From NCBI GenBank assembly GCA_002081555.1, contig MZNV01001887.1, forward strand, positions 1 to 49,367: a stretch of 49,367 bases of DNA. Reading direction: 5' to 3'. The notes below the pieces were generated by a model. That model made no database searches. It worked only from the letters and a program-made list of their open reading frames with translations, and had not been told where the DNA came from. Of the stretch, positions 35,210 to 45,941 are shown piece after piece. The position numbers and the translations under genes are program-made. The stretch's first letter is position 1. Every line of letters starts with the position of its first letter. The DNA comes from Protostelium mycophagum (Eukaryota > Evosea > Variosea > Protosteliida > Protosteliaceae).

Positions 35210-37314
35210 TAAGGCAAACAGCTTTCTTTGAATTTCAATGGCCTCCAGCAGGTAATAATCCCTACATCGTGTCAATCTCCAAATATGAATGAATTCCCTA
35301 CCCCCAACTCGTGCCTGTGTCGTGATTGTGCTGAGGCTCGTTTTGTGTTCCGTGAAGCAGTATTGAGGCAGTTGTACCATGCGAGAGATATTGAGATGTC
35401 AGTGCGTTCATGATCTGAGCAGTTGTTTAGACAACAAAATAAAGCTCGGTAGTTGTGCATTTGTCGGCAGAGCCGTGTTGATACAACCAAAAAGATGTTG
35501 ACTTACAGCCTCAGCAACATCAAAATATTTGCTCTTTGTTGGGTATTCCTCCAAAGAGGCCAGATGATAAAGCCCGCAAGCCAGAGGAGAAGCTGCGGAT
35601 GTATCTCGCCATGTCGGCCTGCATTTTCAGTCGAAAGACGTGATTTAGATGAGATTTTACCTGGGTGCGTCGAAATCCCAGAATGTGATGTGGTCGGCGG
35701 GCAGATTTTGGATGAAAAAGTCTGCCGCGCCTCTGGAGGCGTTCACGAAAGTAATGTCCGAAGTCCACAGGAAGATCTGTGGACTGTCAATATCACCTGG
35801 GTAACAAGATCTAGATTAGATCCAACAGATCAGAACAGGTCAGTACACCAATTTCACGCAAATTGCAGCAGAACGTACACCCTTTGATGAAAAACAAGAA
35901 CATTTCGAGTGAATTTCATCGGAATTTCCCCAAATCTGGTTCGTCTCTTTGTGAATTTCGTTGGAAGTTTGTGAGAGATACGTACTTTGAAATTTCCATA
36001 AACAGCCCAAGCCTGACCCCTGGCCCAAGTACTCAAATCAGAGAAGCTGCGTATTCATTACAAACTATCTTCACAAGTATTAATATATAACATTACGAGA
36101 ATTTATTTTCAGCATTTTATTTGTAATTTATGTAAAATAAACTCACCCTTGGTTCGTCCCCTTTTTCAGAGCTTTTCCTGTGTTTTCATCAAAGTCGATG
36201 TAATTCCAAGTGGACCAAGTTGGGTAACGGAATAATTCTTGGAGTAATAACTTCCCGTGTGAAAGTGCTATCCTGAAGAACTCTGAATCTTTATCACCCT
36301 CTGAAGCTATAAATAGAGTGTCCAAGTCCATCAAACTGACAATGGCCACTGGAGATTTCAGAAAAAGATATTCATCTACAACAGTGTAGACGAGAGATAC
36401 CTTGAAAGTGAGGCTGGGGCCAAGATCGTATTCCACCAGGAATTTCTCGAAATCTGACATTCGCATGTCATTTTTTGACATCTTCAACTTGAAAATTTAC
36501 AAAAAGGTCCAATGCGAAAATACAATAAAATTAAATAAGAGATGAGCATTTTTTTTACCTCTTAGAAAGTGTTGTTGCTGTCCTCTTCACAACCTCCAAC
36601 CATGATCTTTATTTGTCAATTATTGGCTTACAAGTATGTCACTTACTTGTCACCAGTGTAGTTGTAGGCGTTGCCTATGGAGACCCCGATAATCTGCCCG
36701 ATATCGTGTTCGTCGATTGTAGATGCAGTGATCAATTTTTTGGACCATTCGGCAGCTCTCTATGTCATCATCAGCGAATTATAAAACGCATTTTACGTTA
36801 TGGTGCCGTTTAAGTCACGGTAATAAACGGTGCGATGTGCTGAGGCAAAATTAAATTTAAGAAGTGGTGAACATTGACAAAAAATCAATCAAACAAAAAT
36901 TGGCCCAAGACGCCAAAAACATACCTTTCTCCACTTCTCGTCCAAAGTCAAACTGTACATCTTCCACAGAGACCCTTCATGCATCAGTTGATCCCTTCAC
37001 TGATTCTTACCAGGAAAGAATCCTGCGGCCCAGCCACCAGCACTTGTCAGACTCCACTGACCATCAGCGGTTGTTCTCTCTGGAAACCCTGGGGACGTCA
37101 TCATTTTGAGATGCTAACTATGCATTTTGGCCTGAAGGATCATCGAAGAGATCCGTCCATAAGACGAAAAATACTACGACGTGCCTTTATCTGCAGGTAT
37201 GGATTTCAACGTTTTTTCCAATTGGCAACTGGCAAAATTTAATGTGTCAGTAACATTGAAGCTATGGACCAAAAGAGTGCAAAGGAGTCCAAAATATATT
37301 GTCCTCCTCCACAT
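35207..37314 (-). CDS. GH88-family unsaturated glucuronyl hydrolase-like enzyme
   Basis: A secreted enzyme by its N-terminus, MWRRTIYFGLLCTLLVHSFN. GH88 landmarks follow in order: TTADGQWSLTSAGGWAAGFF then PG, LWKMYSLTLDEKWRK, STIDEHDIGQIIGVSIGNAY, MDLDTLFIASEGDKDSEFFR, NYIDFDENTGKALKKGTNQG, STWARGQAWAVYG, NLPADHITFWDFDAP and NALTSQYLSHGTTASILLHG. The last exon is DYYLLEAIEIQRKLFAL. The Asp in the HD-G region and the Asp in MDLDTLF correspond to the catalytic pair. GH88 enzymes cut unsaturated uronic acids from oligosaccharides left by polysaccharide lyases. The join between the signal exon and the second exon is not resolved. Stop overlaps AATAAA. Confidence 0.85.
35438..35475. repeat. AATAAAGCTCGGTAG plus GC hairpin, GH88 intron
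   Basis: AATAAAGCTCGGTAG (35438-35452) followed by CGGCAGAGCCG (35465-35475). The same pair of parts, in the same order, is seen at 28867-28912. Confidence 0.65.
36818..36830. repeat. CGGTAATAAACGG motif in a GH88 intron
   Basis: Another copy of the 12-mer, preceded by CCGTTTAAGTCA, in an intron of about 170 nt. Confidence 0.6.
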
Positions 37315-37420
37315 GCTTCTTTTCGATGTGTCGATCCGGACAATAACAATGCGTAAACTACAATCCCTCGATTTCGACTAAAGTGTGCAAACAACAACAT
37401 ATTTTTGGACGATTTATTCT

Positions 37421-40400
37421 TTATCTCGATCTGAACGTCTTTCCAAACTTTGCCATCTGTGCCTGGAACCGCTGCTCCACCGACATATTCGCCCTGAGCC
37501 TCTCCTCCATCGCCTCTCTCTTCATCAGCAGCTCTTCATCCGTCATCACCTCGTTTGTGGAGGTCATCTTGTCTCCTTCGTATCTGGGCTTGGGTCTTTT
37601 TTTGAGTTTCCAGTATCTTGTCACTTGATCTACAACGGGTCAGAAGGAATTGTACAAACAAAAAGAAGCGCAACAGCAACAAAAGATTCAAAGACTCCCA
37701 CCTTGACCTTTTGGTGCTACCGGCGCATCATCTAATGAGATGTTCTGTATGGACGCCATGATCTCATAAATAGTACCGTCCTCTTTAGGCTGTGCGTACA
37801 TCTGGTATTCCTTCGAGTCGGTGTGCTCCTTTCTCTGAATTTTTTTGGACTCTTCCTCACGGTTGCGGACGGCGTTTTCTGTGAAAGAGTCGGTATTATT
37901 CACATCTACAACGATGTAAAATGACCTATTTCGCGCTGCGCTGCATGTTTGGTTTGGTTGGATTGGACGTTGGTGGAATTCTCTTCTGTGTTTCCGCCGA
38001 AATTCACCAAGACCAAGTGAATCGATGGTGAATGGGCACGGCTCTCTTGTACCTATGACGTCATCAATTTAATAACATCCACAAAATATCCTCGGAGTCT
38101 ATTAATCACGGTAACGACCGCGAGCCACGCAGTTGTCTTCCGTGCCACAAAAACGATCCGAGAAACCCACCTCTATCCGTACAGTCACGTGATCGAAAAG
38201 TCGGACAGCCAGGGGACCCCGATTTGTCTTCAATACAATCTGCTGCTGGGATTCTTCGTACTCGAAATTCTCCAGCAGAATGCCACTCTTGTACTTTTTA
38301 GAATCTAGAGAGAAGCAGTTTGCAGGGACAATTAAATTGCCTTCTTTGTCGCGGAGATGAACGGTTCCTTTGATGCCGTACTTGGGGATGTACACCTACT
38401 TCTGTCAGGTGTGGACTTGAGATTTATAGTGTCAGAGTCTCCATTTCTAAAATTAGAAGTAAATACCTGGATACTATTTTTGCTGACATCATATATGACC
38501 GAATCTTGAACTTCATTGTGTTCCTTGAAATAAAGGGCCTGTATATATTAATACTCGAAATTTCATCGAAATTTCACCTGGAATAACTCCGTACTGTCTC
38601 TCTGCGCTTGCTTGCTCGCATTATGTCTGTTATTTATATGATCTGATAAATCTCCGATCATCCCGTCATTAAACGTGGTGTCACGTTTAGCTACCGCGTC
38701 CAACAGCTGATGATGCACGATGACGTCAGCATATCTTCTGATGGGTGAGGTGAAATGTGTGTAAAAATCTGCAGCGAGACCGTAGTGGTAATACTCTTCT
38801 ACTCTGAAGCTTCCAGTGGATATGTATTGGGCCTCCTCCATTGCCATTGTAGTGAGACTCCTCAACACCTGTCTCGTTGTAGACGTGATCAATATTGTTC
38901 ACCCTCTGAAATTTCTATATTTTTTGAAATTTCCAAGAAATTTCTCGGAAACAACGCGTCTACAACGAGGCTGACCTTGTTGAAAGTGGCATCCCCTTCC
39001 ATGACAGCCTTCGCAAGAGACCGAGCCAGAGTCAAGTTGGAGCTTCCGTCAATTTTGAAACCTCTAGAAGCGGCCAGCTCGATCAACTCATCAAATCTTC
39101 CGGTTCTCGGAAGGGGGTGATGTCTGATGACGTCATCATTCGTGGTCTACAACGAGTCGATCTCACCTGAGAAGAGCACATGAGGGGAAGTGTCTGTATA
39201 TCTTCTCTCCCACAGATTTGTTTGCAAAAATCATGAATTCGGCCACGACATGATTGATCTCTTGCTCATTTTTCGTAATAATTTTCGTTGGATTTTTATC
39301 CTGTTTGTTAATCTCAAACCGGACCTACAGAAATATCAATGAAATTTCCATCGAAATAATAGACAATACCTCAGCACTTTCAAGCTCTAAAGCGCCCTTG
39401 TCAAGTCTCTCTTCCCTCAGCTTTCGCGCCACTTTTGTCAACAATGTGATCTCCTCTCTCAATTGTGCGATGTCTTTCAAAGTCTTCACGTCTTCTTGTG
39501 TCTGTTTGCCGTCGAAAATCCTCTGGGCTTGTTCGTAGTACAGTTCGTGTATGGATCGGATTGCGGTGCGACCGTACCACGTGTTGATGACGCGGCAGGT
39601 GGTGGGGTCCAGCTCCCAGATGACACTGACGGCGGGTCTGTCTACCTATGAGATGTCATGATTATGTTGATGTGATATCATAGGTATTGTAGCCGTTACA
39701 AATAATTATTATCTAATTCTTTTCCATAAAAGTCTGCAATTACCTTTTCCCTGAGAGATGCGATATCTTCCGATAATGTCGTGGGTAGCATATCGAATTT
39801 TCTGTCTGATAAATACACCGTTGTAGATCGGCTTGCCGCTTCTACATCCAGCAGTGACCCTTTCTTCACAAAATGTGTGACGTCAGCAATGTGAACACCG
39901 ACCTGAGATTTCTCAGAACTTCGTATTTATTTTATATTTACAACCATAATTCACGGAAATTTCACCGAAATTTCACGGAATTGGCATGGAAATTTACCTG
40001 AATATTTCCGTTGGGCAGGTATTTTATGTGAAGGGCATCATCTATGTCTTGACTTCCTCGAGGGTCAATACTGAATATCCTCTCTTTTCTAAAATAATAA
40101 AAATGTATTCGTCCATTTTATATTCCTTGATGTATATTCTTTGATGTATAGACTTCGATGTATATTCTTGATGTATAGACTTTCAAATCAAACAATTGAG
40201 ATTTAAATTCAAATTAAAATCAACCAAGTTTGAAGAATTGATAAGAGTAAATGAAATAAATATTAACCTGAGGTCTCTTCTTTGCTTGCAATGATCTTCT
40301 TCTAATGACCATCTATTCTCCGGTGGATTAGATGCCGGTATTCCCTCCAACATTTTTGGCGCGAAAGGAGTGAACGAGATATCATTTTCTGCTAAGACGG

Positions 40401-42279
40401 CCGCAACCTGGATTTTTTATGAATAATTTATCTTTTTATAAATAATTTATCTTTTTATAAATAATTTATTTTTTTAAATCTTGAAATGGTAGAATCTCAC
40501 CTCCGTGTCTATTTTCCCGATCTCTCCGAGCTGCTGTACGTAATGACCGCTCGGGTACTGTGAGTCTGCATCCCATTCATCTATACGGACTATGAATCTA
40601 CAATTCAATATATTCTTGGTCTGCCTAGATCTTATCCTAATCTTTGGTATGCTGTGTTCCATAGGTATTACCTTTTTTCATCAAATTTTATTCTGAAATG
40701 TATGATTTAAATAGATTTATGTGCATTTTCTGTCAATATTTGTCGCCGAATCTCTCAGAATCACGTGATTTGTGTCATTATGTACATCTACAACTCACTA
40801 ATATACGTTCTTGATTCGCCATTGCCTCTTCTGACATATTATTCTCCATCTGTACAGTGCACACATAGCCACGCGTCCGTCTCACCACAATACCGACCAC
40901 CTATGTTGGGTTAATGTACTATTTTTAGATCATGGTGTTGTAGAGCGATGAGATTGGTATTAATCTTATTATGATTTTGCAGATTGCAGACAACCCCATG
41001 AATAATAATAATTTAATAATTTAATTAAAAATTCACCTTTCCAGTTGGAAACTTCCGAGAATCGGATTCGGATGGGCTGACCCAATCTTTTTCTGGGAAA
41101 AGTTGTACAGCTACAATGTCGCCGGGTATTGCTCTATTTTTAGATCTTGTTCCGTGGATGAGAAGATCTTTGGATCCCCCGACAGTGCCCGAAAATCTGG
41201 GGTCGATCCTGACGAATCCATTTTCTGGATTACGGCTCGTCTACAACGCGTCAGAAATGGCAACTAAAACTAGTAGAAATTTCCTCACCTTGAATGTGCC
41301 TCTATAAAATATACCAGATTTGATTCCGGCTTCTAATACTTCATCAGAAAGATGTTCCTCATATAATTTTCCTTCAGAGGATTTTTTGGCGAGTTGTAGA
41401 GGCGCTTGTAAAGCGACTTGGGCCAGAGATTCGTGAAGGTCCAGCATGGCTCTGCATATTTCAATATTAATAATGAATAAATCATCCTTTTATAAAAAAT
41501 ATTGTTTTTGCGTTAAAACTACTCACTTATTTTTCTTGTGAAATTTCAAGACATAATCTCGTGTTGTCATAACGACTACGCTTGTCCCAGGAAAAGGAGT
41601 TGTTCTCAGTGATGCAGTGAGTTCTACATCGTCACATAGGAATATGACGGGGACGTCGACACAATTCGATTTGATGTACACTCCCAACCATTGACAAGCT
41701 GTCACGATAGCTGAACACATCAGAAATCACAACAAATATTTTTTTGTTTGGCAGAAAAGACAATAACATTGGCATCCGGAAGAGACAAAATGTGAAAGAA
41801 GGCGGGAATCACCTCGATTATTTCGTTGAGTTACAGTCTCCTCTTTCATTCTCTGCACATAAGTCGGTCTGAAATGTTCATTGCTGAAGAGATGTGCTCT
41901 CTTCCTTGCATCCTTCACGAGTGTCCTAACTTATTCAGAGAACACTTCCAAATCATGAGAATGACCTGATTCGGTTATATGCTCGTGGTGTATCATTCTG
42001 TATCTGGGTATTCGTCAGTCAACAAGATAGTCTTTCGATCTCAACCTCATCTGTAGCTGTCTTCAGAAATATCACGTCTTTGATCTCAGGTAACTCCAAT
42101 AATTCAAGAAAATGAGCCAAAACATCGGTATGTGGGATCAGAAAATGGCTTCTCTCAGACGTATTTTCGAAGTCAGGAGCGAGATCGTCTCGAAGATAGT
42201 GTTCTCTGGCGATCAAAGCGACCCTTCCTCTCCTAGTTTTTTTGGAGAAGACTCGAGTGAAACAATCGCTCGTGTCCAT
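37421..42279 (-). CDS. DIS3L: DIS3L-type 3'-5' exoribonuclease (cytoplasmic exosome)
   Basis: A long, intron-rich gene. It starts [20 protein letters not shown], then REHYLRDDL and a PIN domain ([31 protein letters not shown]). Cold-shock domains follow ([37 protein letters not shown]). The RNB core has [32 protein letters not shown] and [20 protein letters not shown], so the four active-site Asp are present. The S1 part has [16 protein letters not shown] and [11 protein letters not shown]. An intron then joins [16 protein letters not shown] and a charged tail with [19 protein letters not shown], which parallels the DIS3L C-terminus rather than DIS3. The PIN position that is Asp in DIS3 reads His (PHTD), consistent with the inactive PIN of DIS3L. 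A further C-terminal extension ends GKTFRSR. Confidence 0.9.
40129..40184. repeat. Two tandem copies of a 28-bp unit
   Basis: Unit GATGTATATTCTT(T)GATGTATAGACTT(T)C occurs at 40129-40156 and 40157-40184, inside a DIS3L intron. The two copies differ only by the place of one T. Confidence 0.8.
40422..40478. repeat. Three tandem copies of a 19-bp AT-rich unit
   Basis: Unit AATAATTTATCTTTTTATA at 40422-40440 and 40441-40459, with a third diverged copy at 40460-40478, in the DIS3L intron following the next exon. Confidence 0.85.
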
Positions 42280-42695
42280 GTGGTTCTGCGAGTGCCAGAA
42301 GAATTTAAATTTTATTTTCGATTGAAATATTTCGAAAAAAAATAATATAAATTCAAAAAGATGACAGACAGGTTGTTGCTGAATCAGTTTCAAATCTCGA
42401 TATTAGAATGACGCTTCACCTTGGGCTAATATCAACATTGATGTAAGAGTTTTATTTATTATAAGCCGAGAACATTCAGTATTTTTGGGCTTGAATTGGA
42501 CCATGGCTGGAACTTTACGGTAAGGTTTGCGGTAGTAATCGTGTCCTTACAAAGACGACCGATGATTGCACACGTTCTGTTCAAGAGAAGGGATTTTCAA
42601 CTAGTTCTTCTTCTACAGCGTAACCTCTGGACATCCAGACAATACTCGTGTTTTACAGAACCGTGGGAAGACGTAATCCTGGTTTATTACCGTGT

Positions 42696-42713
42696 CGTCA
42701 CCTTAAGGTGACG
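42696..42713. promoter_or_regulatory. Perfect 18-bp palindrome in a divergent promoter
   Basis: CGTCACCTTAAGGTGACG is a perfect inverted repeat with no spacer, in the gap between the divergent DIS3L and secreted CBM-like genes, 70 bases before the latter's ATG. It follows TTTATTACCGTG directly. A dimeric factor site is a fair guess; function not shown. Confidence 0.5.
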
Positions 42714-42782
42714 CAATTGCGATTTGTGAACACTCAACCTCACTTTCAAAACAACATCAACAACAACACGTACACACGAAAC

Positions 42783-44124
42783 ATGAAACGCGCCTATCTC
42801 TTTGTGTGTCTGGTCATGGCCGCTTGTGCGCAGTACTCCGGATACCCCGTAGTCACTCGAGACGGGATCCAGTACGCTTACATCGGATTCAACAACAAAT
42901 TGTACACCTTCTCCCTGCCCAGCCTCTCTCTGGCCAGCACGTAAGCCCGCCACATTTCAAGATTCAAATTTTGAAATACGACAGTTTCACCGCCGACCCT
43001 TCTGTGACCTTCTACAACCCGGCAACGGCTAGCGGAAGGGTGGTGACGTTATCCTCCGGAACAAACGGGGTGGGGACTTACACGGTTAATACCGCGACGA
43101 ACTCGTTCTCATCTCAGCCCTCCGCGACTCAGCCCCAGGCTCAGTTTCCTTTTCCCAACGTACGCTTTCCTCATCTTTATTGGGAAATCCGCTGCAGAGC
43201 TGGAAAACTCCTGCAATTCTGTTGCTCCAAGATTGACATCTGACAGACGGTCACGGAAGTGACAGATGTCCCAGGGAATATGTACACCTATAATTTCACC
43301 GGGTCTCAATCAGTCATAACGAAGAAGACCCCCGGCGGAATAATAATGAACCTGCTCCTCCCAAAACCATACAACTATAACGGGTCAGAACTCGCTCCGA
43401 AATTTCGCTGAATTTCACAGATTCTTCTCGGTACAAAATGACGTATTGTATGTTGTCGCGACTCTCTCCAGCGGAAGAGGATCTGCGGATTTTGATTATT
43501 ACGCCATAAATACTGGCACGTTTACCGTTGTAGATGGACCTGTACATCTCCCCAACACAGCTATTTCCGGATGTCCTGTCCCTCCCAGGTAACATCCTAT
43601 TCCTTTGCAACTTCACTCAATTTCCAGGAACTGTGGCGTGAATGTTCTGGGATCTCTCTCCGTTGTAGGTGGAGTTGTGGTTTACGTGTACACAAACGGG
43701 GGAGAAGGGGTGTTCAGAGTGACTATTACCTCCTATACCAAATCTTGTGGATTTTCCTCCAACACCTTCACCGATGTGTCTAACCCCTCCTCCACCGGGT
43801 CTGGAAACTGCCCAAATCAATCTACAACGAGCACCGGGAATCCATCTACAACTAGTTCCGGAGACAACTCCGATCCCCAGTCATCATGCCCTCCCAACGG
43901 TTGTGCAGGAGGCAAGTCTACACCGTTGTAGATGCACATCTGATGGAGAATTAGGAGCCAAATGTTGTTCCGGACAGTGTTATTCCACTGGACAATACAC
44001 TTGTTTGACGAGAACAGACGGTTCCAAACAATTGTGCCCAGTGGGCAATAGTGTTTGTGGGAGGGCATGCTATCTCCCCAATGAATATCCTTGTAACAAC
44101 GGACAGCTTGGACCTCACTTCTGA
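42783..44124 (+). CDS. Secreted protein with Cys-rich carbohydrate-binding-like tail
   Basis: Starts MKRAYLFVCLVMAACAQ, a signal peptide. A beta-rich body follows over several exons (VVTRDGIQYAYIGFNNKLYT, NPATASGRVVTLSSGTNGVG, DYYAINTGTFTVVDGPV, VLGSLSVVGGVVVYVYTNGG). A Ser/Thr-rich linker comes next (NQSTTSTGNPSTTSSGDN). A 52-nt intron joins it to the tail CCSGQCYSTGQYTC, QLCPVGNSVCGRACYLPNEY and PCNNGQLGPHF. The CxxxCYxxxxYxC repeat with LCP resembles the carbohydrate-binding module of fungal Eng1-type beta-1,3-glucanases (CBM52-like), but the family link is from pattern only. No catalytic domain recognised. AATAAA begins 2 nt after the stop. Likely a wall, slime or food-related extracellular protein. 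Confidence 0.7.
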
Positions 44125-44467
44125 GGAATAAAGACGTGATCTCTCATCATCTCTCTTTTATCATACAGTTCTTTCCAGACGTTGCCTCTGAATCAATATA
44201 TTTTCTGTACAAGTTTCCTCATGTCATCACTCAACTTTGTGAGAGTTTCTCTGCATACTTTCAGTTTATTAATGAGGGACCACTTTCACTTCTTATACCG
44301 CATGCGGCTTGCACAAAACATAAAAATCTTTTGTGGATGTTTTTGTTGGTTTGCAGCAATTTTTTGAGGCCAAGACACGACTTTCTGGTTCTTGGGAATA
44401 TTTATTATTTTATGACAATAGAATACAACTGTGTTGAAATCGTGACGAAGACAACGAAAGATAACAC
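44125..44467. other. Convergent 3' gap, no gene seen
   Basis: About 340 bases of moderately AT-rich sequence between the CBM-like gene and the F-box gene. Open frames here are short and not protein-like. Only the poly(A) signal at 44127 is recognised. Confidence 0.5.
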
Positions 44468-45213
44468 TTACTGTGTTTCTATCTCCTTCTTCATTCTTTT
44501 CTGAAGTGTATTGTGAACATGTGCGTCCATAAGATGGCGGTTTGTGAGGTGTTGATAATCGCGAAGTGTTATATTCTTCACGCGCTGGAACATTGAACAA
44601 GTGGGCTTGGTTATGGTACTATACCTCACTGTTGAGATAGAGGTCCACGTGTTCCTGCCAGCCAGGATGTGCGAGTACCTGATTGAAACTGATGAAGATG
44701 AAATCACGATCACCCTTGTCCAACACCATTTGATAACCTTCTAACCAACCGATGTTCCTTGTGGCTTGTAGAACAAGACGGGTTGTGTTAGCTGTCCAAT
44801 GTCCTCTGAAGTTGGAGAAGACCAGATCACGTATGGACTCTTTATGCACAGATTCACATAATGCCTTCTCTAGTTATGTCAGAGTAAGAAGGTCCCAATT
44901 CCATCACCTGTCACTAACGTTCTCTTGTCTTTCAATAGTTGTTTGATGACACCCCTGTTTTCAGTCGAGATGGCATGTTCAAAGGGATATAGCCCATCAA
45001 TTCTCTTATCGGGTGCGTAGAATTCTGAGATCTATGTAACATCAAATCTGGAAGCGATGTAAGACCAATTCATACCAAAGAGCGCCAGAGTTTACAAACG
45101 CGCTGGGCAGAGAGGAGATCATCCACTTTAATGAAGCGCACCATATGAGACAGGACATCTTTTCCCAACAGATTAAAATCAGGGGACAAAGCCTTACTGT
45201 TTGCGAGGCCCAT
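44468..45213 (-). CDS. F-box protein, possibly with ankyrin-like repeats
   Basis: Starts MGLANSKALSPDFNLLGKDV then LSHMVRFIKVDDLLSAQRVC and KLWRSL, an F-box that would dock to SKP1 in an SCF ubiquitin ligase. Later exons have GLYPFEHAISTENRGVIKQL then LKDKR, which resembles an ankyrin helix pair, and RDLVFSNFRGHWTANTTRLV then LQATRNIGWLEGYQ. The chain ends NTLQKRMKKEIETQ. At about 200 residues it is short. Substrate unknown. F-box call rests on the LP-DVL...L-A--VCK-WR pattern with the initial Pro replaced. Confidence 0.65.
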
Positions 45214-45266
45214 CTCACCTTTCTATCAATCTCTCTTTATGACTTTCGATTAGCTGAACCATCCTG

Positions 45267-45458
45267 ATGTCGATTCGCATCACCAAATACATTCGAATTC
45301 TGCGAATTCCAAACATGAACACCTTCTCGAACAAACAGCTTTCACTTGAAACAGAAGCAAGAGGAGTTGTCCTTCATCCAAGAGGAAACACAAATGAAGC
45401 AGTGTTGTATTTTAGAAAAAAGGATGGCTGTCAATATTATTGTTTCGCGTTCAAGTGA
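45267..45458 (+). CDS. Possible small protein, 63 residues
   Basis: A continuous frame from an ATG: MSIRITKYIRILRIPNMNTF, SLETEARGVVLHPRG and GCQYYCFAFK. It lies in the gap between the F-box gene and the Zn2Cys6 gene. Composition is protein-like but no family is recognised and the frame could be chance. Confidence 0.3.
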   Translation: MSIRITKYIRILRIPNMNTFSNKQLSLETEARGVVLHPRGNTNEAVLYFRKKDGCQYYCFAFK

Positions 45459-45724
45459 TGATGTACATGCCAGCGTGCAATAGCAAAAGGGGTTGAAATC
45501 TGCACAAATATAAACTCAAACCAGTGAATATCACGAATTTATTTGAGAGGATCACACCTTACAACAGCCAACCTCACACCGGTAACTCGCTATCAAAAAG
45601 ACAGATGTGAATTGTGCTGCAGAACTGCCTAAAATCTACAAAGAATGGAGTAACATATCCCGCAAGGTCGAGTTTGGTGAGTGAGAGTCTCAACACAAGA
45701 AGCCCGTTGCTCAATATATTTTAA

Positions 45725-45935
45725 TGAAAATGTCACCCTCGAGATGAAAAATGCGTCTTAGTGGTACGCCTCATTACGCCATCTTCTCCATGCGAGATAC
45801 TTCTAGATGGATTGAGAGACTGTTTCGAATTTTCAGACGAAAGGTGCCACCCTCGTTACGTTTGGCTTTTACGTACCATCGCCAAGGTCATCCGAAACCA
45901 ACCCATTCTCACTCGCGAAATCGGCAGTGTTGGCG
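45725..45935 (+). other. Open, protein-like stretch, possible upstream exon
   Basis: One frame is open and looks coding (KCVLVVRLITPSSPCEILLD, DERCHPRYVWLLRTIAKVIR). It runs into the first exon of the Zn2Cys6 gene in another frame. It may be a terminal exon of a separate gene, or an alternative 5' exon. 45459-45725 holds nothing recognisable. Confidence 0.3.
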
Positions 45936-45941
45936 ATCCAC

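Noticed and set aside
37421-38100. A separate charged coiled-coil gene after DIS3L
   Set aside because: A GTGGGT-CATAG intron joins it in frame to [11 protein letters not shown], and [16 protein letters not shown] matches the expected DIS3L C-terminus, so it is the end of DIS3L.
43914-43930. Ultra-short introns of 14-22 nt (also near 690, 33650 and 37905)
   Set aside because: In each case where frames could be checked, a normal 40-85 nt intron gave a better protein; the apparent tiny introns come from the dispersed TTGTAG word acting as a false acceptor.
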